Shown here one piece after another: positions 6,394 through 14,954 of a DNA stretch of 64,000 bases (its first letter is position 1; each line of letters begins with the position of its first letter). The DNA is taken from positions 1 to 64,000 of the forward strand of contig NZ_FNAC01000012.1 in assembly GCF_900101705.1 (NCBI RefSeq), written 5' to 3'. The position numbers and the translations under genes are program-made. Under the pieces are notes generated by a model, which saw only the letters and a program-made list of their open reading frames with translations, searched no databases and was not told the DNA's origin. This DNA is from Algoriphagus faecimaris (GTDB lineage: Bacteria; Bacteroidota; Bacteroidia; Cytophagales; Cyclobacteriaceae).

Positions 6394-6665
6394 GTTGTGA
6401 GTGAGGACACTCACAACGGCCGAGATAGCTTTACTTCGCCCAAGCGAGTGTCTCCACTCGCTTGAAATTTGACTATTCTTTTGCTTATGTGAGTGTTTTA
6501 ATCAGTTGCCATTAAAATGTTGTGAGTGAAGACACTCACAACGGCGGACAAGCTACTCACAACGGCGTAGCGGCCAGATAAAGACATTTATTTCGACCAA
6601 GCGAGTGTGTCTTCACTCGCTTATTTGTATCAACCTTTTGCTGTGAGTGAGGACACATACAGCGG
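6394..6665. repeat. REP cluster downstream of the RAYT gene
   Basis: Hairpins at 6394-6417 (arms GTTGTGAGTG/CACTCACAAC, loop AGGA), 6441-6464, 6519-6542 and 6599-6622 (arms AAGCGAGTG/CACTCGCTT, six-base loop), plus a decayed one near 6641-6665. The stretch between the RAYT stop and purB (340 bases) holds nothing else; the open frame at 6607-6810 overlaps repeats and the end of purB and is not credible. Confidence 0.88.
6438..6555. repeat. 118-base BIME, copy 2
   Basis: Exact duplicate of 5378-5495 on the other side of the RAYT gene; identity ends at 6556, where C replaces A. The preceding bases also diverge, which defines the duplicated unit. Confidence 0.9.
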
Positions 6666-6717
6666 CGAAGAAATGATATTGCTCACTGAAAACTGCCAGT
6701 GCCTACTATTTCAGCCT

Positions 6718-8061
6718 TCAAATCCCTGTGTAATTAAACGGAGTAATGACCTTCAACTCTGCCTTAACTTCATCCGATACATCCAATCCATCGATAAATT
6801 CAGCGATTGACTTTTCGGTGATTTTGGTATTAGTCCGTGTCAAATCTTTTAAGGCTTCATAAGGCTTTGGAAAGCCTTCTCTTCTCAAAACCGTTTGAAT
6901 GGCCTCAGCCACGACGGCCCAGTTATCTTCTAGATCTGCTTGGATTGCCGCTCGGTTTAGCTCCAATTTACCCAAGCCTTTTTTGAGTGATTCAAATGAA
7001 ATCAACATATGGGCGAGAGGAACACCGATAGCCCGTAGTACTGTACTGTCTGTCAAATCCCGCTGAAGTCTCGAAATCGGAAGCTTGGAAGCCAAATGCT
7101 CTAAAAGTGCGTTCGCTATACCTAAGTTTCCTTCGGCGTTTTCAAAATCTATGGGATTGACCTTATGCGGCATAGCGGAAGACCCCACCTCACCGGCTTT
7201 GATTTTTTGCTTGAAATAGTTCATGGCGACGTATTGCCACACATCTTTCGAAAGGTCCAAAAGAATGGTGTTTATCCGCTTTAAACCATCAAAAATAGCC
7301 GCCAAATTGTCGTAGTGCTCAATCTGTGTAGTGGGAAAAGATCGCGTTAAGCCTAAGTATTGCGATACGAAATGATTGGCAAAATCATTCCAAGGTTTGT
7401 CGGGGTAAGCCACCAGATGTGCATTCATATTCCCTGTAGCACCACCAAATTTGGCTGAAAATGGAACCTGATCCAAGAGCTCCAGCTGCTTTTCCAATCG
7501 GGTAATAAAGACTTGGATTTCCTTGCCCAATCGGGTCGGGGAGGCGGGCTGCCCGTGGGTTTTTGCCAGCATAGGAATAGCATTCCACTCCTCTGCTTGG
7601 GCTTTTAGTTTTTGCATGACTTCATTCAGCCCGGGCAAAATTACTTTTTCCAAACCCTCTTTCAGCATCAGCGGAGTAGCCGTATTGTTGATGTCCTGGG
7701 AGGTGAGTCCAAAATGGATAAACTCTTTGTAATCCTGCTGACTGAGTTCATCAAATTTTTCCTTTAAAAAATACTCCACTGCTTTCACATCGTGATTGGT
7801 GGTTTTTTCGGTTTCTTTGATCCATTCGGCATCTTCTTGACTGAAACTTTTAACGATATTTCGAAGTGCAGCAAAGAGGTCTGTATCAAACTGCTTAAGT
7901 TGGGGTAAAGGCAATTCGCAGAGTGCGATGAAATATTCTACTTCTACATGTACCCGATATTTGATCAGGGCAAACTCTGAAAAATAAGCTCTTAATGGGA
8001 GGGTTTTGCTCTCGTATCGGCCATCTATCGGGCTGATAGCATTCAATGCATTCAATTCCAT
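6718..8061 (-). CDS. purB: Adenylosuccinate lyase
   Basis: 447 residues, full length. It splits adenylosuccinate to AMP and SAICAR to AICAR in purine synthesis, as a cytoplasmic tetramer. The fumarase/aspartase signature GSSAMPHKVNPIDFENAEGN contains the catalytic serine loop, TSQDINNTA is the second conserved region, and KTHGQPASPT carries the general-acid histidine. The N-terminus NALNAISPIDGRYESKT is typical of the E. coli-like type. It is transcribed alone, convergent with the REP region. Confidence 0.96.
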   Translation of the reverse strand: MELNALNAISPIDGRYESKTLPLRAYFSEFALIKYRVHVEVEYFIALCELPLPQLKQFDTDLFAALRNIVKSFSQEDAEWIKETEKTTNHDVKAVEYFLKEKFDELSQQDYKEFIHFGLTSQDINNTATPLMLKEGLEKVILPGLNEVMQKLKAQAEEWNAIPMLAKTHGQPASPTRLGKEIQVFITRLEKQLELLDQVPFSAKFGGATGNMNAHLVAYPDKPWNDFANHFVSQYLGLTRSFPTTQIEHYDNLAAIFDGLKRINTILLDLSKDVWQYVAMNYFKQKIKAGEVGSSAMPHKVNPIDFENAEGNLGIANALLEHLASKLPISRLQRDLTDSTVLRAIGVPLAHMLISFESLKKGLGKLELNRAAIQADLEDNWAVVAEAIQTVLRREGFPKPYEALKDLTRTNTKITEKSIAEFIDGLDVSDEVKAELKVITPFNYTGI

Positions 8062-8241
8062 GGGTGTATAGTTTTGCCGAAAGGCTCAGCGGGTTTTTAA
8101 TTGATGTTGCAATTTAGGGCAAAGCCTCTAAAAATGCCCTCTCGCAAGAATAATAATGAAGCTCGGGCAAACTTACTTTCTACTTTTTGAGTTTTCTTTC
8201 TGAATTTCTCAGGATTAATCGGGTTTATATCCTTGAGCGTT

Positions 8242-8249
8242 TAATTTTG
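8242..8249 (+). promoter_or_regulatory. Candidate -7 promoter box
   Basis: TAATTTTG fits TAnnTTTG and ends 27 bases before the ATG at 8277, a normal leader length. The -33 TTG is not clear. Confidence 0.45.
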
Positions 8250-8276
8250 TATCCGAATTAAGAATCTCAATTTCGA

Positions 8277-9380
8277 ATGTTCAATCTATTTAAGAAGAAA
8301 AAGGAGGAAGTAAAAAAAGGTGCTTTTCTCCCATTGAAGGTACGTGAAGTGGTAAGAGAAACTCCCGATACGGTGAGTATTTATTTTGAGCAGCCTGAAC
8401 CCATCATGGACTATAAGCCGGGGCAGTTTTTGACCTTGGTAATGGATTTTGACGGAAAGGAAGAGCGAAGGTCTTACAGCCTTTGTACCTCTCCCTACGT
8501 GGACCCCTTTCCGGGAATTTCGATTAAACGGGTGACTGGAGGCTTGTTTTCCAATTTTCTCAATGAGAAGATTTTTCCCGGAAAAACGATCAATGTACTG
8601 CCCCCGATGGGTAATTTCACCATTGATTTTCACTCCAAAAATCAACGACACTACATCATGGTCGCAGGTGGAAGTGGGATCACACCGATTATGGGACTTC
8701 TCAAGTCAGTATTAGTCAATGAACCCAACTCTATTGTCACGTTGATCTACTGCAGCCGCAGCGAGGATCAGATTATTTTCAAAAATCAACTGGATATGCT
8801 GGAGAAGGCTAATCCGGATCGATTCAAAGTCAAGCATAATCTCAGTCAGCCTTCTGAGTCATGGACTGGGTTCAAGGGAAGGTTGAACAAGGATTCTTTT
8901 CATAGTCTCGTAAGCATGGCAGAGTACGAGAAGCGATACGAGGAGATTTATTTTCTCTGTGGTCCCGATGGCATCATGAATACAGCCAAAGAGGTCTTGA
9001 ATGAGCTTGGCGTGGATGAGAAAAGAGTTTATGAGGAAAGCTTTTATTCGGCAGCGGCAGAGCAAGCCAAGGCTGAAGCCAAAGCTGGAGCGACCAAAGG
9101 GCTTCTCACTCGGGATGTAAAAATCACGCTAGAAGGTGAGGAGCATATGGTCTCAGTGAGTCCTGATAAGACCATTTTGGAAGCAGGATTGGAGCAAGGA
9201 CTAAATATGCCCTACAGCTGTCAAAGCGGCCTCTGTACAGCTTGTAGAGGAAAACTGACTCAGGGGCAAGTGAAAATGGACGAGGATGCGGGATTGAGTA
9301 AAAATGAAATAGAGGAAGGATACATCCTTTGCTGCTCATCAAGAGCGGCTTCAGATGATATTCAAATCAACATCGAATAA
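8277..9380 (+). CDS. Ferredoxin-NADP reductase-like protein (PaaE type)
   Basis: 367 residues in three parts. The FAD domain is about residues 15-115, with RRSYSLCTSP binding flavin. The NAD(P) domain is about 120-260, with VAGGSGITPIMGL and YFLCGPDGIM. The C-terminal plant-type 2Fe-2S ferredoxin domain has CQSGLCTACRGKL and a fourth cysteine in LCCSS. This is the architecture of PaaE and related oxygenase reductases. No paa genes lie nearby, so the electron acceptor is unknown and a general reductase role is as likely as phenylacetate use. It precedes a small membrane-protein gene by about 10 bases. Confidence 0.85.
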   Translation: MFNLFKKKKEEVKKGAFLPLKVREVVRETPDTVSIYFEQPEPIMDYKPGQFLTLVMDFDGKEERRSYSLCTSPYVDPFPGISIKRVTGGLFSNFLNEKIFPGKTINVLPPMGNFTIDFHSKNQRHYIMVAGGSGITPIMGLLKSVLVNEPNSIVTLIYCSRSEDQIIFKNQLDMLEKANPDRFKVKHNLSQPSESWTGFKGRLNKDSFHSLVSMAEYEKRYEEIYFLCGPDGIMNTAKEVLNELGVDEKRVYEESFYSAAAEQAKAEAKAGATKGLLTRDVKITLEGEEHMVSVSPDKTILEAGLEQGLNMPYSCQSGLCTACRGKLTQGQVKMDEDAGLSKNEIEEGYILCCSSRAASDDIQINIE

Positions 9381-9390
9381 ATAAAAAGTT

Positions 9391-9885
9391 TTGACTTTCG
9401 AAGAAATCCAAAAATCCTACCGTCGCCTAGAGCAGTTGGTGCTAGTCTTGATGATTATCTCTCTTCCGGTATTTGGTATGGTATACTTATATTTTAATTC
9501 AGGAAGTTTGAATTGGGATTTACCTGTGCTACCGGACTTCTTTAATGGGCTCTTGGTAGGCCTAAATATCGGTTTATTGATTACTCAATATTTTAAATTT
9601 CATAGAGATATTAAAGAGGGAAAAGTGACAGAAGATCTTTTTAAAAAAGTAGCCATTTACATTCGATCTACTAGAGTGAGATTTTATTTTTTGTTTGTAG
9701 TAGCTCTCCTGAGTGCTTTGGGTTTACTTTTTTACCAAAATGAAATTTACGTGGTGACTTTTGCTGTGGCCTTGATTTTCTTTTCTTTGGCAAAGCCCAC
9801 TCCTGATCGGATCAAAAGGTTGTATCGATTGAATAAAGAAGATTCAGAAGTGGTAAGAAAAGCTTCCCGTTTGGAAATAGATTAA
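9391..9885 (+). CDS. Four-span membrane protein, unknown function
   Basis: 164 residues from a TTG start (no ATG is available before the first membrane span), ten bases after the reductase stop, so probably cotranscribed. Four hydrophobic segments are visible, near residues 17-35, 48-66, 97-113 and 117-132, between a charged N-terminus and a basic C-terminus (DRIKRLYRLNKED). No known family is recognised. Cotranscription with a redox protein might suggest membrane anchoring of electron transfer, but no metal- or heme-binding motif is visible. Confidence 0.7.
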   Translation: MTFEEIQKSYRRLEQLVLVLMIISLPVFGMVYLYFNSGSLNWDLPVLPDFFNGLLVGLNIGLLITQYFKFHRDIKEGKVTEDLFKKVAIYIRSTRVRFYFLFVVALLSALGLLFYQNEIYVVTFAVALIFFSLAKPTPDRIKRLYRLNKEDSEVVRKASRLEID

Positions 9886-9897
9886 TGAATTTACCCA

Positions 9898-9935
9898 AAA
9901 AAGCCCCAGTTCCATTCTAGTCACTGGGGCTTTTT
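9898..9935. terminator. Bidirectional terminator
   Basis: Arms 9898-9910 and 9923-9935 (AAAAAGCCCCAGT and its complement) with A/T runs on both sides. It ends the reductase unit and the facing sigma-factor operon. Confidence 0.85.
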
Positions 9936-9953
9936 ACTTTTTAGAAAGAAAAT

Positions 9954-10877
9954 TTAATTCTCGATAATGATCGATCCGGAGGTAATATTTCCTTTGATCG
10001 TTTTGGAGGAGCTATTGTCAATTTCGAGATTTTTACCGGTGGAAATAGTCCCTACTTTCAGATTACCAGAGGAAGCTCTCAGATCAAAATTAAAATCCTT
10101 TAAATTGGATGGTGTCTTGACTCTAAAGTTTCCTGAAGAACCACTGAAAGCTGTATTCGGTCCCAGACCAGCATTCTCGGCACGGATATTACCCGATGTG
10201 AATCGGAGGTTACCGAGTTCTCCGATATTTTGAAGTTTCGCATTTCCAGAGGTTAGTTTCACTTTGACTGCACCGGCAATATTTTCGGCATTAAGGTCGC
10301 CACTAGTGGACTCGTAGGACAAATCACCTTCCAGTCCCATAATATTGGCCCTACCTGAGGTTAGGTAAGCAGCGACACTGCCATTGACTTGCTCTACATC
10401 TATATTGCCAGAGGTAGCCCTTACGTCCAGATCTCCACTGATATTTTGAGCGGTGATTTTACCGGAACTCACGCTGAGCTTTGTGAGGTTTTGTGCCACA
10501 TTCTGCACAGAAAGGCTTCCAGAGCTATTTTTGATTTGAATTTTAATCTCCTCGGGGCCAGTGATTTTGATGTATCCTTTGGTCCGATCATTCCAGGAGA
10601 AATTTCCTGATTTTCTTTCGTAGGAGATTTTAAGCACGTCACCAAGGGTCACAAAGACAATATCCTGCTTCTCATCATTGGACTGTAGAAAAGCCTCTAC
10701 ATTCACCACATCTGCGCCTCCGGTATAACTCACATCCAGCCAGCCTCCGCTGACTTCGATGGTTTTGATACCAGGATAATCTTTGTCTACGTCGACTAGG
10801 ATGTTTTGTGCCTGACTTAGTGTCCCAATGAATAGGAACAGTGCCAAAAGGGGGGTAATTTTCAAAAGATTCTTCAT
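9954..10877 (-). CDS. DUF4097-family exported beta-helix protein
   Basis: 307 residues with a signal peptide ending near SQAQ. The mature region is a ladder of short repeats centred on SSGNLSV/TSGNI-like units (about a dozen SGN or SGD motifs from residue 115 to the end), typical of the putative adhesin family DUF4097, thought to form a right-handed beta-helix. It is the last gene of the sigma/anti-sigma operon and eight bases after the barrel gene before it. A role in envelope-stress sensing or surface exposure is inference. Confidence 0.8.
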   Translation of the reverse strand: MKNLLKITPLLALFLFIGTLSQAQNILVDVDKDYPGIKTIEVSGGWLDVSYTGGADVVNVEAFLQSNDEKQDIVFVTLGDVLKISYERKSGNFSWNDRTKGYIKITGPEEIKIQIKNSSGSLSVQNVAQNLTKLSVSSGKITAQNISGDLDVRATSGNIDVEQVNGSVAAYLTSGRANIMGLEGDLSYESTSGDLNAENIAGAVKVKLTSGNAKLQNIGELGNLRFTSGNIRAENAGLGPNTAFSGSSGNFRVKTPSNLKDFNFDLRASSGNLKVGTISTGKNLEIDNSSSKTIKGNITSGSIIIEN

Positions 10878-10885
10878 GCTGCTAA

Positions 10886-11671
10886 TTATTTAAAGATAAG
10901 TCCAAAGCTAAAGGCATTCACGTCGGGACCTTTTCCTGTCTCGAAAAGTGAATTTGCGTCATAATTGAAATAGAGGTCAAGTTCGCCAACACCGATTTCT
11001 GCCCGAAGTCCATAGCGAAAATTATTCACGTACATGTTTGACTTGGTAAATAGTTTTTCCTTGTTGCCTTCGGGATTATCATAGACAAACTTGCCTCGTC
11101 CACCTATCCGAAGTCCTGCAAATCCTCCGACCCCTATTCGCACATTTCCATCATTGGTGAGGAAGGTGGGTACAAGTGTTAAGTTGGCAAAGGAAGCCGA
11201 AATCTTGGATTTGGTTCCTATTCCATCGGTAAACTGAGTAAATTCTAGGCCATCAGGGGTCCGGTCGATGAAGGTGTTGCGGTCTTCCAACTTGAAATTG
11301 TACCAAGAAACGCCAAGTCCTGTTTTAAGGTGGAAGTTTTGACTGGCTCGGTAGGTACCGGTGTAGTTGAGTCCTACATTCCAGCTTCCCCATGGTTTGA
11401 CCCGTGGGATATTATCGCTAGGTGCCCAGATATTGATACCTAGATCGGTTTCTAGGTTACTGTAGTACTTGGTTGATTTAGGAGTAAACTCCGGCTTAGG
11501 CTCATCAGGAGATGTGAAAGCCCAGGACTTGGTACCGTCTTCGTATTTTTCAGTGTACCAGTTGAGTCCCAGAAGTTTGAATTCATTGGTTTTTACGACT
11601 TTCTTCTCTTGTGCCATTACCCACTGAGATGCGAATACTAAAATGAATAGGATCAGTGAAAATCTTTTCAT
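10886..11671 (-). CDS. Outer-membrane beta-barrel protein, paralogue of the next upstream gene
   Basis: 261 residues with a signal peptide (VFASQWVMAQ). From residue 90 on it alternates hydrophobic strands and ends in a barrel-like FSFGLIFK. WGSWNVGLNY, SWYNFKLEDR, KSKISASF and NNFRYGLRAEIGVG recur almost unchanged in the neighbouring 345-residue protein, so the two arose by duplication. Probably a small OMP of 10-12 strands. No pore or enzyme family is recognised. Confidence 0.75.
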   Translation of the reverse strand: MKRFSLILFILVFASQWVMAQEKKVVKTNEFKLLGLNWYTEKYEDGTKSWAFTSPDEPKPEFTPKSTKYYSNLETDLGINIWAPSDNIPRVKPWGSWNVGLNYTGTYRASQNFHLKTGLGVSWYNFKLEDRNTFIDRTPDGLEFTQFTDGIGTKSKISASFANLTLVPTFLTNDGNVRIGVGGFAGLRIGGRGKFVYDNPEGNKEKLFTKSNMYVNNFRYGLRAEIGVGELDLYFNYDANSLFETGKGPDVNAFSFGLIFK

Positions 11672-11729
11672 GCGTAATATTGGTTTAGTTTCTAGTTAGG
11701 ATTTTAGGAGGCCGAGACCTCCCTTTGTT

Positions 11730-12767
11730 TTAAAAGACAATTCCAAAGGTAATGGGGTTGAGAGCAGGACCCTTTCCTTCCTGGAAGAGCTCGTTGATGT
11801 CATAGGTGGTGAAGAAAGTGACTCTTCCTACGCCTACTTCCCCTCTCACTCCATAGCGGAAATTGTTGAGATAGAGACCTGTGTTTTGTTTTTCCTTCTT
11901 ACGGCCTGAGCCGCCTAGTTCGCGATAAACGTATTTGGATTGGCCTCCCAATCGATAACCTACATAAGGACCTGCGGCGATTCGCAAACCTCTTCGGCCT
12001 TTGTCATTCATTTTGCCAAAGTCCAGTTCTAGAAGGGTCATTGCGGTGATATAGGATGCGGAGATTTTACTTTTAAACCCATTCACGTCATCTCTTTGGG
12101 TGAAATCAATTCCCCCCGCTCCTCGAATTGCTTGAAAGTCGCGGTTCTCAAACTTGAAATTGTACCACTGAAATCCCAAGCCGAAGTTCCAATACAATCC
12201 TTTTGATATCCGCTGTGCGGCCACCCAATTGAGGCCGATGTTCCAACTTCCCCAGCCTTTGACGGCATAGGGGTTGTCAGAGGTGGGAAAACTTCCCTCC
12301 GGAGTCAGGTAATTAGAGATGCCGATGTCGGTATTGAAAAAGGTACGAAATGCTGGATCCTTGTATTTCCTTTCCCCTGTTTCGATTTTTACACGGGTAT
12401 TCGTTCCGCTCTCATCCACATAGACCCGCATTTTTCCAATATTGACCTCTGTTTCTGCTCCTTCCTCTCTAACCCTCACAATCTCCTTGGAGGTGCCATC
12501 TTTCTTTTTGATCTCGACGATGGTCAATTCACCGGTGTTTTCATTTTCCTCCAGGTCCAGTGTAGAGATGATTTGATTGATATTCATCATTTTGAGTTTT
12601 TCGAAATCTTCTTTGTTCTCGACGATGATGACTATCCTTCCGGACTTTCCAAATTCCACGATCACGGAGTCCTTGTTGGCTAGATGGATTGAATCAGTCG
12701 GTAATTCGTAGGCAAAGGCAACTTGTACCAATGCCATCAGGCAGAATAATAGCAGGTATTTTTTCAT
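11730..12767 (-). CDS. Outer-membrane beta-barrel protein with periplasmic N-domain
   Basis: 345 residues. A signal peptide (ending VAFA) is followed by about 120 charged residues that probably lie in the periplasm, then a barrel similar to the following gene's product (GSWNIGLNW, QWYNFKFENR, KSKISASY, NNFRYGVRGEVGVG) and a terminal FGIVF. It follows the anti-sigma-like gene by about 30 bases in the same operon, suggesting that it is part of the sigma factor's regulon or sensing apparatus. Substrate and pore status are unknown. Confidence 0.75.
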   Translation of the reverse strand: MKKYLLLFCLMALVQVAFAYELPTDSIHLANKDSVIVEFGKSGRIVIIVENKEDFEKLKMMNINQIISTLDLEENENTGELTIVEIKKKDGTSKEIVRVREEGAETEVNIGKMRVYVDESGTNTRVKIETGERKYKDPAFRTFFNTDIGISNYLTPEGSFPTSDNPYAVKGWGSWNIGLNWVAAQRISKGLYWNFGLGFQWYNFKFENRDFQAIRGAGGIDFTQRDDVNGFKSKISASYITAMTLLELDFGKMNDKGRRGLRIAAGPYVGYRLGGQSKYVYRELGGSGRKKEKQNTGLYLNNFRYGVRGEVGVGRVTFFTTYDINELFQEGKGPALNPITFGIVF

Positions 12768-12797
12768 TTTTTGTTCACTTAGGTGGTAGGTGATTTT

Positions 12798-13592
12798 TTA
12801 AGGGTTTTCGCTTGTTCGCTCTTTTTTGGAAGTAAGTGAGGCAAATAGATTGTTTTTGGCATCTTGTAGCTCAGCAAAGAGATCTACCTTTTCTTTGATA
12901 CCTTCTATTTGATTCACTGTCTTGCCTAGATTGGCGATGAGGCCTTTGTTTTCTTTAAGTCCATCAGATCGAATCGTCAAGGTGTAGGCAGGTTCCTCCT
13001 CTAACTCTTCTGCTTCTGGCAGAGTGAGTTGGGCTAGAGCTCCCGTTGGTGGTAGGTCCATTTCCGGAAGAGGTTTTTCAGCGATCAGGGCTTGCATTGG
13101 TTCTCTTTTGCTAGCCGGATTTTGATCTTCTTCTTCTTGATTTTCCACGCTGGCAATGAGTTCTGTAGCGGAGATGGTTTTCGGAACAGAGTTACGTCCG
13201 TCCTCTTTGGCTTGGGACCTTGAAGTGGATTCAACTGCTGCTGACTTTTCTTCTGTATTGGGTTGCTTTTCGTTTATGGCTATTTCTTCATTTGTAGAGG
13301 CTAAGACTTCGTTGGTTTTTGTAGTTTTTTCTTTTTCCACCGGAAGTGTAGTCTCTTTTGAGGCTATGATTCCTTCGTTTGAAATAGATTGATTTGAATT
13401 CCAGAAGAGTACTCCTGTGGTGAATAGAATCACTATAGCTGCGGCAGCAGCCCAGGTATATCCGAGACCTTTTCGTGAGGATTGAGGGAGTTGTTTTTCC
13501 AACCTTTCCCAAGCTAGCGTACTAGGTTTCTCCTCATGATCTTTCAGCTGTTGCTGAAAAATACGGTCTATTTTTTTTGATTCATTAGCCAT
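12798..13592 (-). CDS. Anti-sigma-factor-like membrane protein
   Basis: 264 residues from the ATG at 13592, which overlaps the sigma gene's stop by eight bases; the longer frame to 13622 is less likely. A cytoplasmic N-terminus (IDRIFQQQLKDHEEKPSTLAWERLEKQLPQ) precedes one membrane span (AAAAAIVILFTTGVLFW, about residues 49-65), and the rest is a charged, low-complexity periplasmic region. Topology and position fit an anti-sigma factor that holds the ECF sigma factor, but no zinc anti-sigma motif is present, so the role is inferred from context. Confidence 0.7.
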   Translation of the reverse strand: MANESKKIDRIFQQQLKDHEEKPSTLAWERLEKQLPQSSRKGLGYTWAAAAAIVILFTTGVLFWNSNQSISNEGIIASKETTLPVEKEKTTKTNEVLASTNEEIAINEKQPNTEEKSAAVESTSRSQAKEDGRNSVPKTISATELIASVENQEEEDQNPASKREPMQALIAEKPLPEMDLPPTGALAQLTLPEAEELEEEPAYTLTIRSDGLKENKGLIANLGKTVNQIEGIKEKVDLFAELQDAKNNLFASLTSKKERTSENP

Positions 13593-14154
13593 TGATTCTC
13601 CTTTCTTTGAGGTTTTGGGCATTGATTTTTTCTTTCAGGGTGTTTCTCGCCCTATTCAACTGGGATTTTGAGGTGCTTTCGGAGATTCCCAGCATTTCTC
13701 CGATTTCCTGATGCGAATAGCCCTCAAGCACGTAAAGGTTAAAAACGGTCCTATAACCTATAGGAAGGTTTTTTACCAAGTCCATCAGATCCGCAGCTTC
13801 TAAGTGCGTCAGTTCGTAGTGATGATCTTCCAGTTGGCTTTCCTCATTTACACTGACTTCCATCATCAGGTGTCGATTACTTCTCAGTGTCATGAGGGCC
13901 TGAGTGACCACGATTCGTTTCATCCATCCTTCGAAGCTCCCTTTATGCTGAAACTGAGTTAGTTTTTCGAAGATTTTCATAAAGCTCTCTATCATGACAT
14001 CTTCGGCATGTTCTCTATCCTTGAGATAGCGTAGGCAGATGGCTAGAAATTTCCCTGAGTAGGTATCATACAAGTGCCGCTGAGCGCTACGATCACCCTT
14101 GAGGCAGCCCTTGATTAATCCTGATTCAGTAGAAAAGTCGGTTCTGGTGAACAT
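13585..14154 (-). CDS. ECF RNA polymerase sigma factor
   Basis: 189 residues. Region 2 is about residues 25-90, with YLKDREHAEDVMIESFMKIF. Region 4 is about 125-180, with LPIGYRTVFNLYVLEGYSHQ and a helix-turn-helix EIGEMLGISESTSKSQLNRA. This is the standard layout of group IV (extracytoplasmic function) sigma factors. It is first in a five-gene minus-strand operon with an anti-sigma-like protein, two barrels and DUF4097, so it most likely responds to envelope state and activates its own operon. Confidence 0.92.
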   Translation of the reverse strand: MFTRTDFSTESGLIKGCLKGDRSAQRHLYDTYSGKFLAICLRYLKDREHAEDVMIESFMKIFEKLTQFQHKGSFEGWMKRIVVTQALMTLRSNRHLMMEVSVNEESQLEDHHYELTHLEAADLMDLVKNLPIGYRTVFNLYVLEGYSHQEIGEMLGISESTSKSQLNRARNTLKEKINAQNLKERRING

Positions 14155-14469
14155 TCCGTTTTATGCTTTCAAATAGGTAGATGTCGCTTTGTTAAAAAAC
14201 GTTGCATGGTAAGCTAAAAAAAGTGAAAAAAAATATAAAATATTGAAAATCAATAAAATAAAATCTGACATACGCTACTCTGCCAGTAGACGAATATTCC
14301 CTTGATTTGGGGGCTGGGAGACCGAAGACGGGAGACAGAAGAAACCCAAGAATTAGCATTTACTATTTCATTTGACTTCTAAATAGGCTACTGGCAAAGT
14401 TCCGTCTATCCAAAAAATAAAAATTGGGATGCGGAGATGGTTTAAGTTGGTATTCTCCCTCATCCTTAA
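14155..14469. other. Intergenic region with sigma-operon promoter zone and a dispersed element
   Basis: No gene. The first ~125 bases upstream of the sigma factor are A/T-rich, with several A tracts that should hold its promoter, although I cannot fix a site. The remainder is mostly the 112-base dispersed element described separately. Confidence 0.6.
14281..14396 (+). repeat. Dispersed 112-base element, copy 2
   Basis: Perfect 9-bp terminal inverted repeat TGCCAGTAG (14281-14289) and CTACTGGCA (14388-14396); CCAGTA to TACTGG spans exactly 112 bases, as at 5675-5786. The core GGGAGACCGAAGACGG lies about 33 bases in. Sequence between core and ends has diverged, so this is an old family member or a structure kept by selection. 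Confidence 0.65.
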
Positions 14470-14940
14470 TTAATACGCTGCTTTGTAATTAATGGAAATA
14501 GTGGTACTAGTCCATACTCCCCTTTCTACTGAGATGGGTTGGATGTTTCCATTCAAGTCGAAGGTATTGGCAAAGAGGCCATTTTCTTCTTGGGTAAACA
14601 GAGAATAGGTGCCTGGGGCCAGTTCTATTTCGAAGTAGCCTTTCTCATCCGATTCTACTTGGGCGATTGGTTTTCCTCGAACGGAGGTAAACAGGCTGTT
14701 TTCCATGGTAGCGTCTGCCAATGGTGTCAATGGGTAGATAAGGATTGTTCTTTTGACAGCAGTGCCATCGTCTTTTTGTGGACTGGATTGAATATCCTCA
14801 CTGATAGTAGGCATTTGATTGCCCTCTACCCAGGTGACGTTTCCTTTAATACCCTGACCTTTATTTTTCATAGATCTACATTGAGAGATTAGGCCCAAAA
14901 GGAGAAGTAGGAGAAAAACAACCGACAAAAACCGTTTCAT
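14470..14940 (-). CDS. Lipoprotein with carboxypeptidase-regulatory-like fold
   Basis: About 156 residues. A lipobox LISQC ends the signal sequence (cysteine about residue 21), so it is membrane anchored. The body (KGNVTWVEGNQMP, GYFEIELAPGTYSLFTQEEN) resembles the small beta-sandwich of carboxypeptidase-regulatory-like domains. A slightly longer start at 14946 is possible. It follows the MBL hydrolase gene by about ten bases and may share its transcript. Function unknown. Confidence 0.7.
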   Translation of the reverse strand: MKRFLSVVFLLLLLLGLISQCRSMKNKGQGIKGNVTWVEGNQMPTISEDIQSSPQKDDGTAVKRTILIYPLTPLADATMENSLFTSVRGKPIAQVESDEKGYFEIELAPGTYSLFTQEENGLFANTFDLNGNIQPISVERGVWTSTTISINYKAAY

Positions 14941-14954
14941 GCCCATTGATTTTT

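Noticed and set aside
5359-6665. CRISPR-like array
   Set aside because: Repeats have variable spacing, two orientations and palindromic hairpins with a RAYT gene in their midst, and no cas gene is present; REP/BIME is the better reading.
6607-6810. 67-residue ORF between REPs and purB
   Set aside because: It begins in a REP and ends antisense to the purB 3' end.
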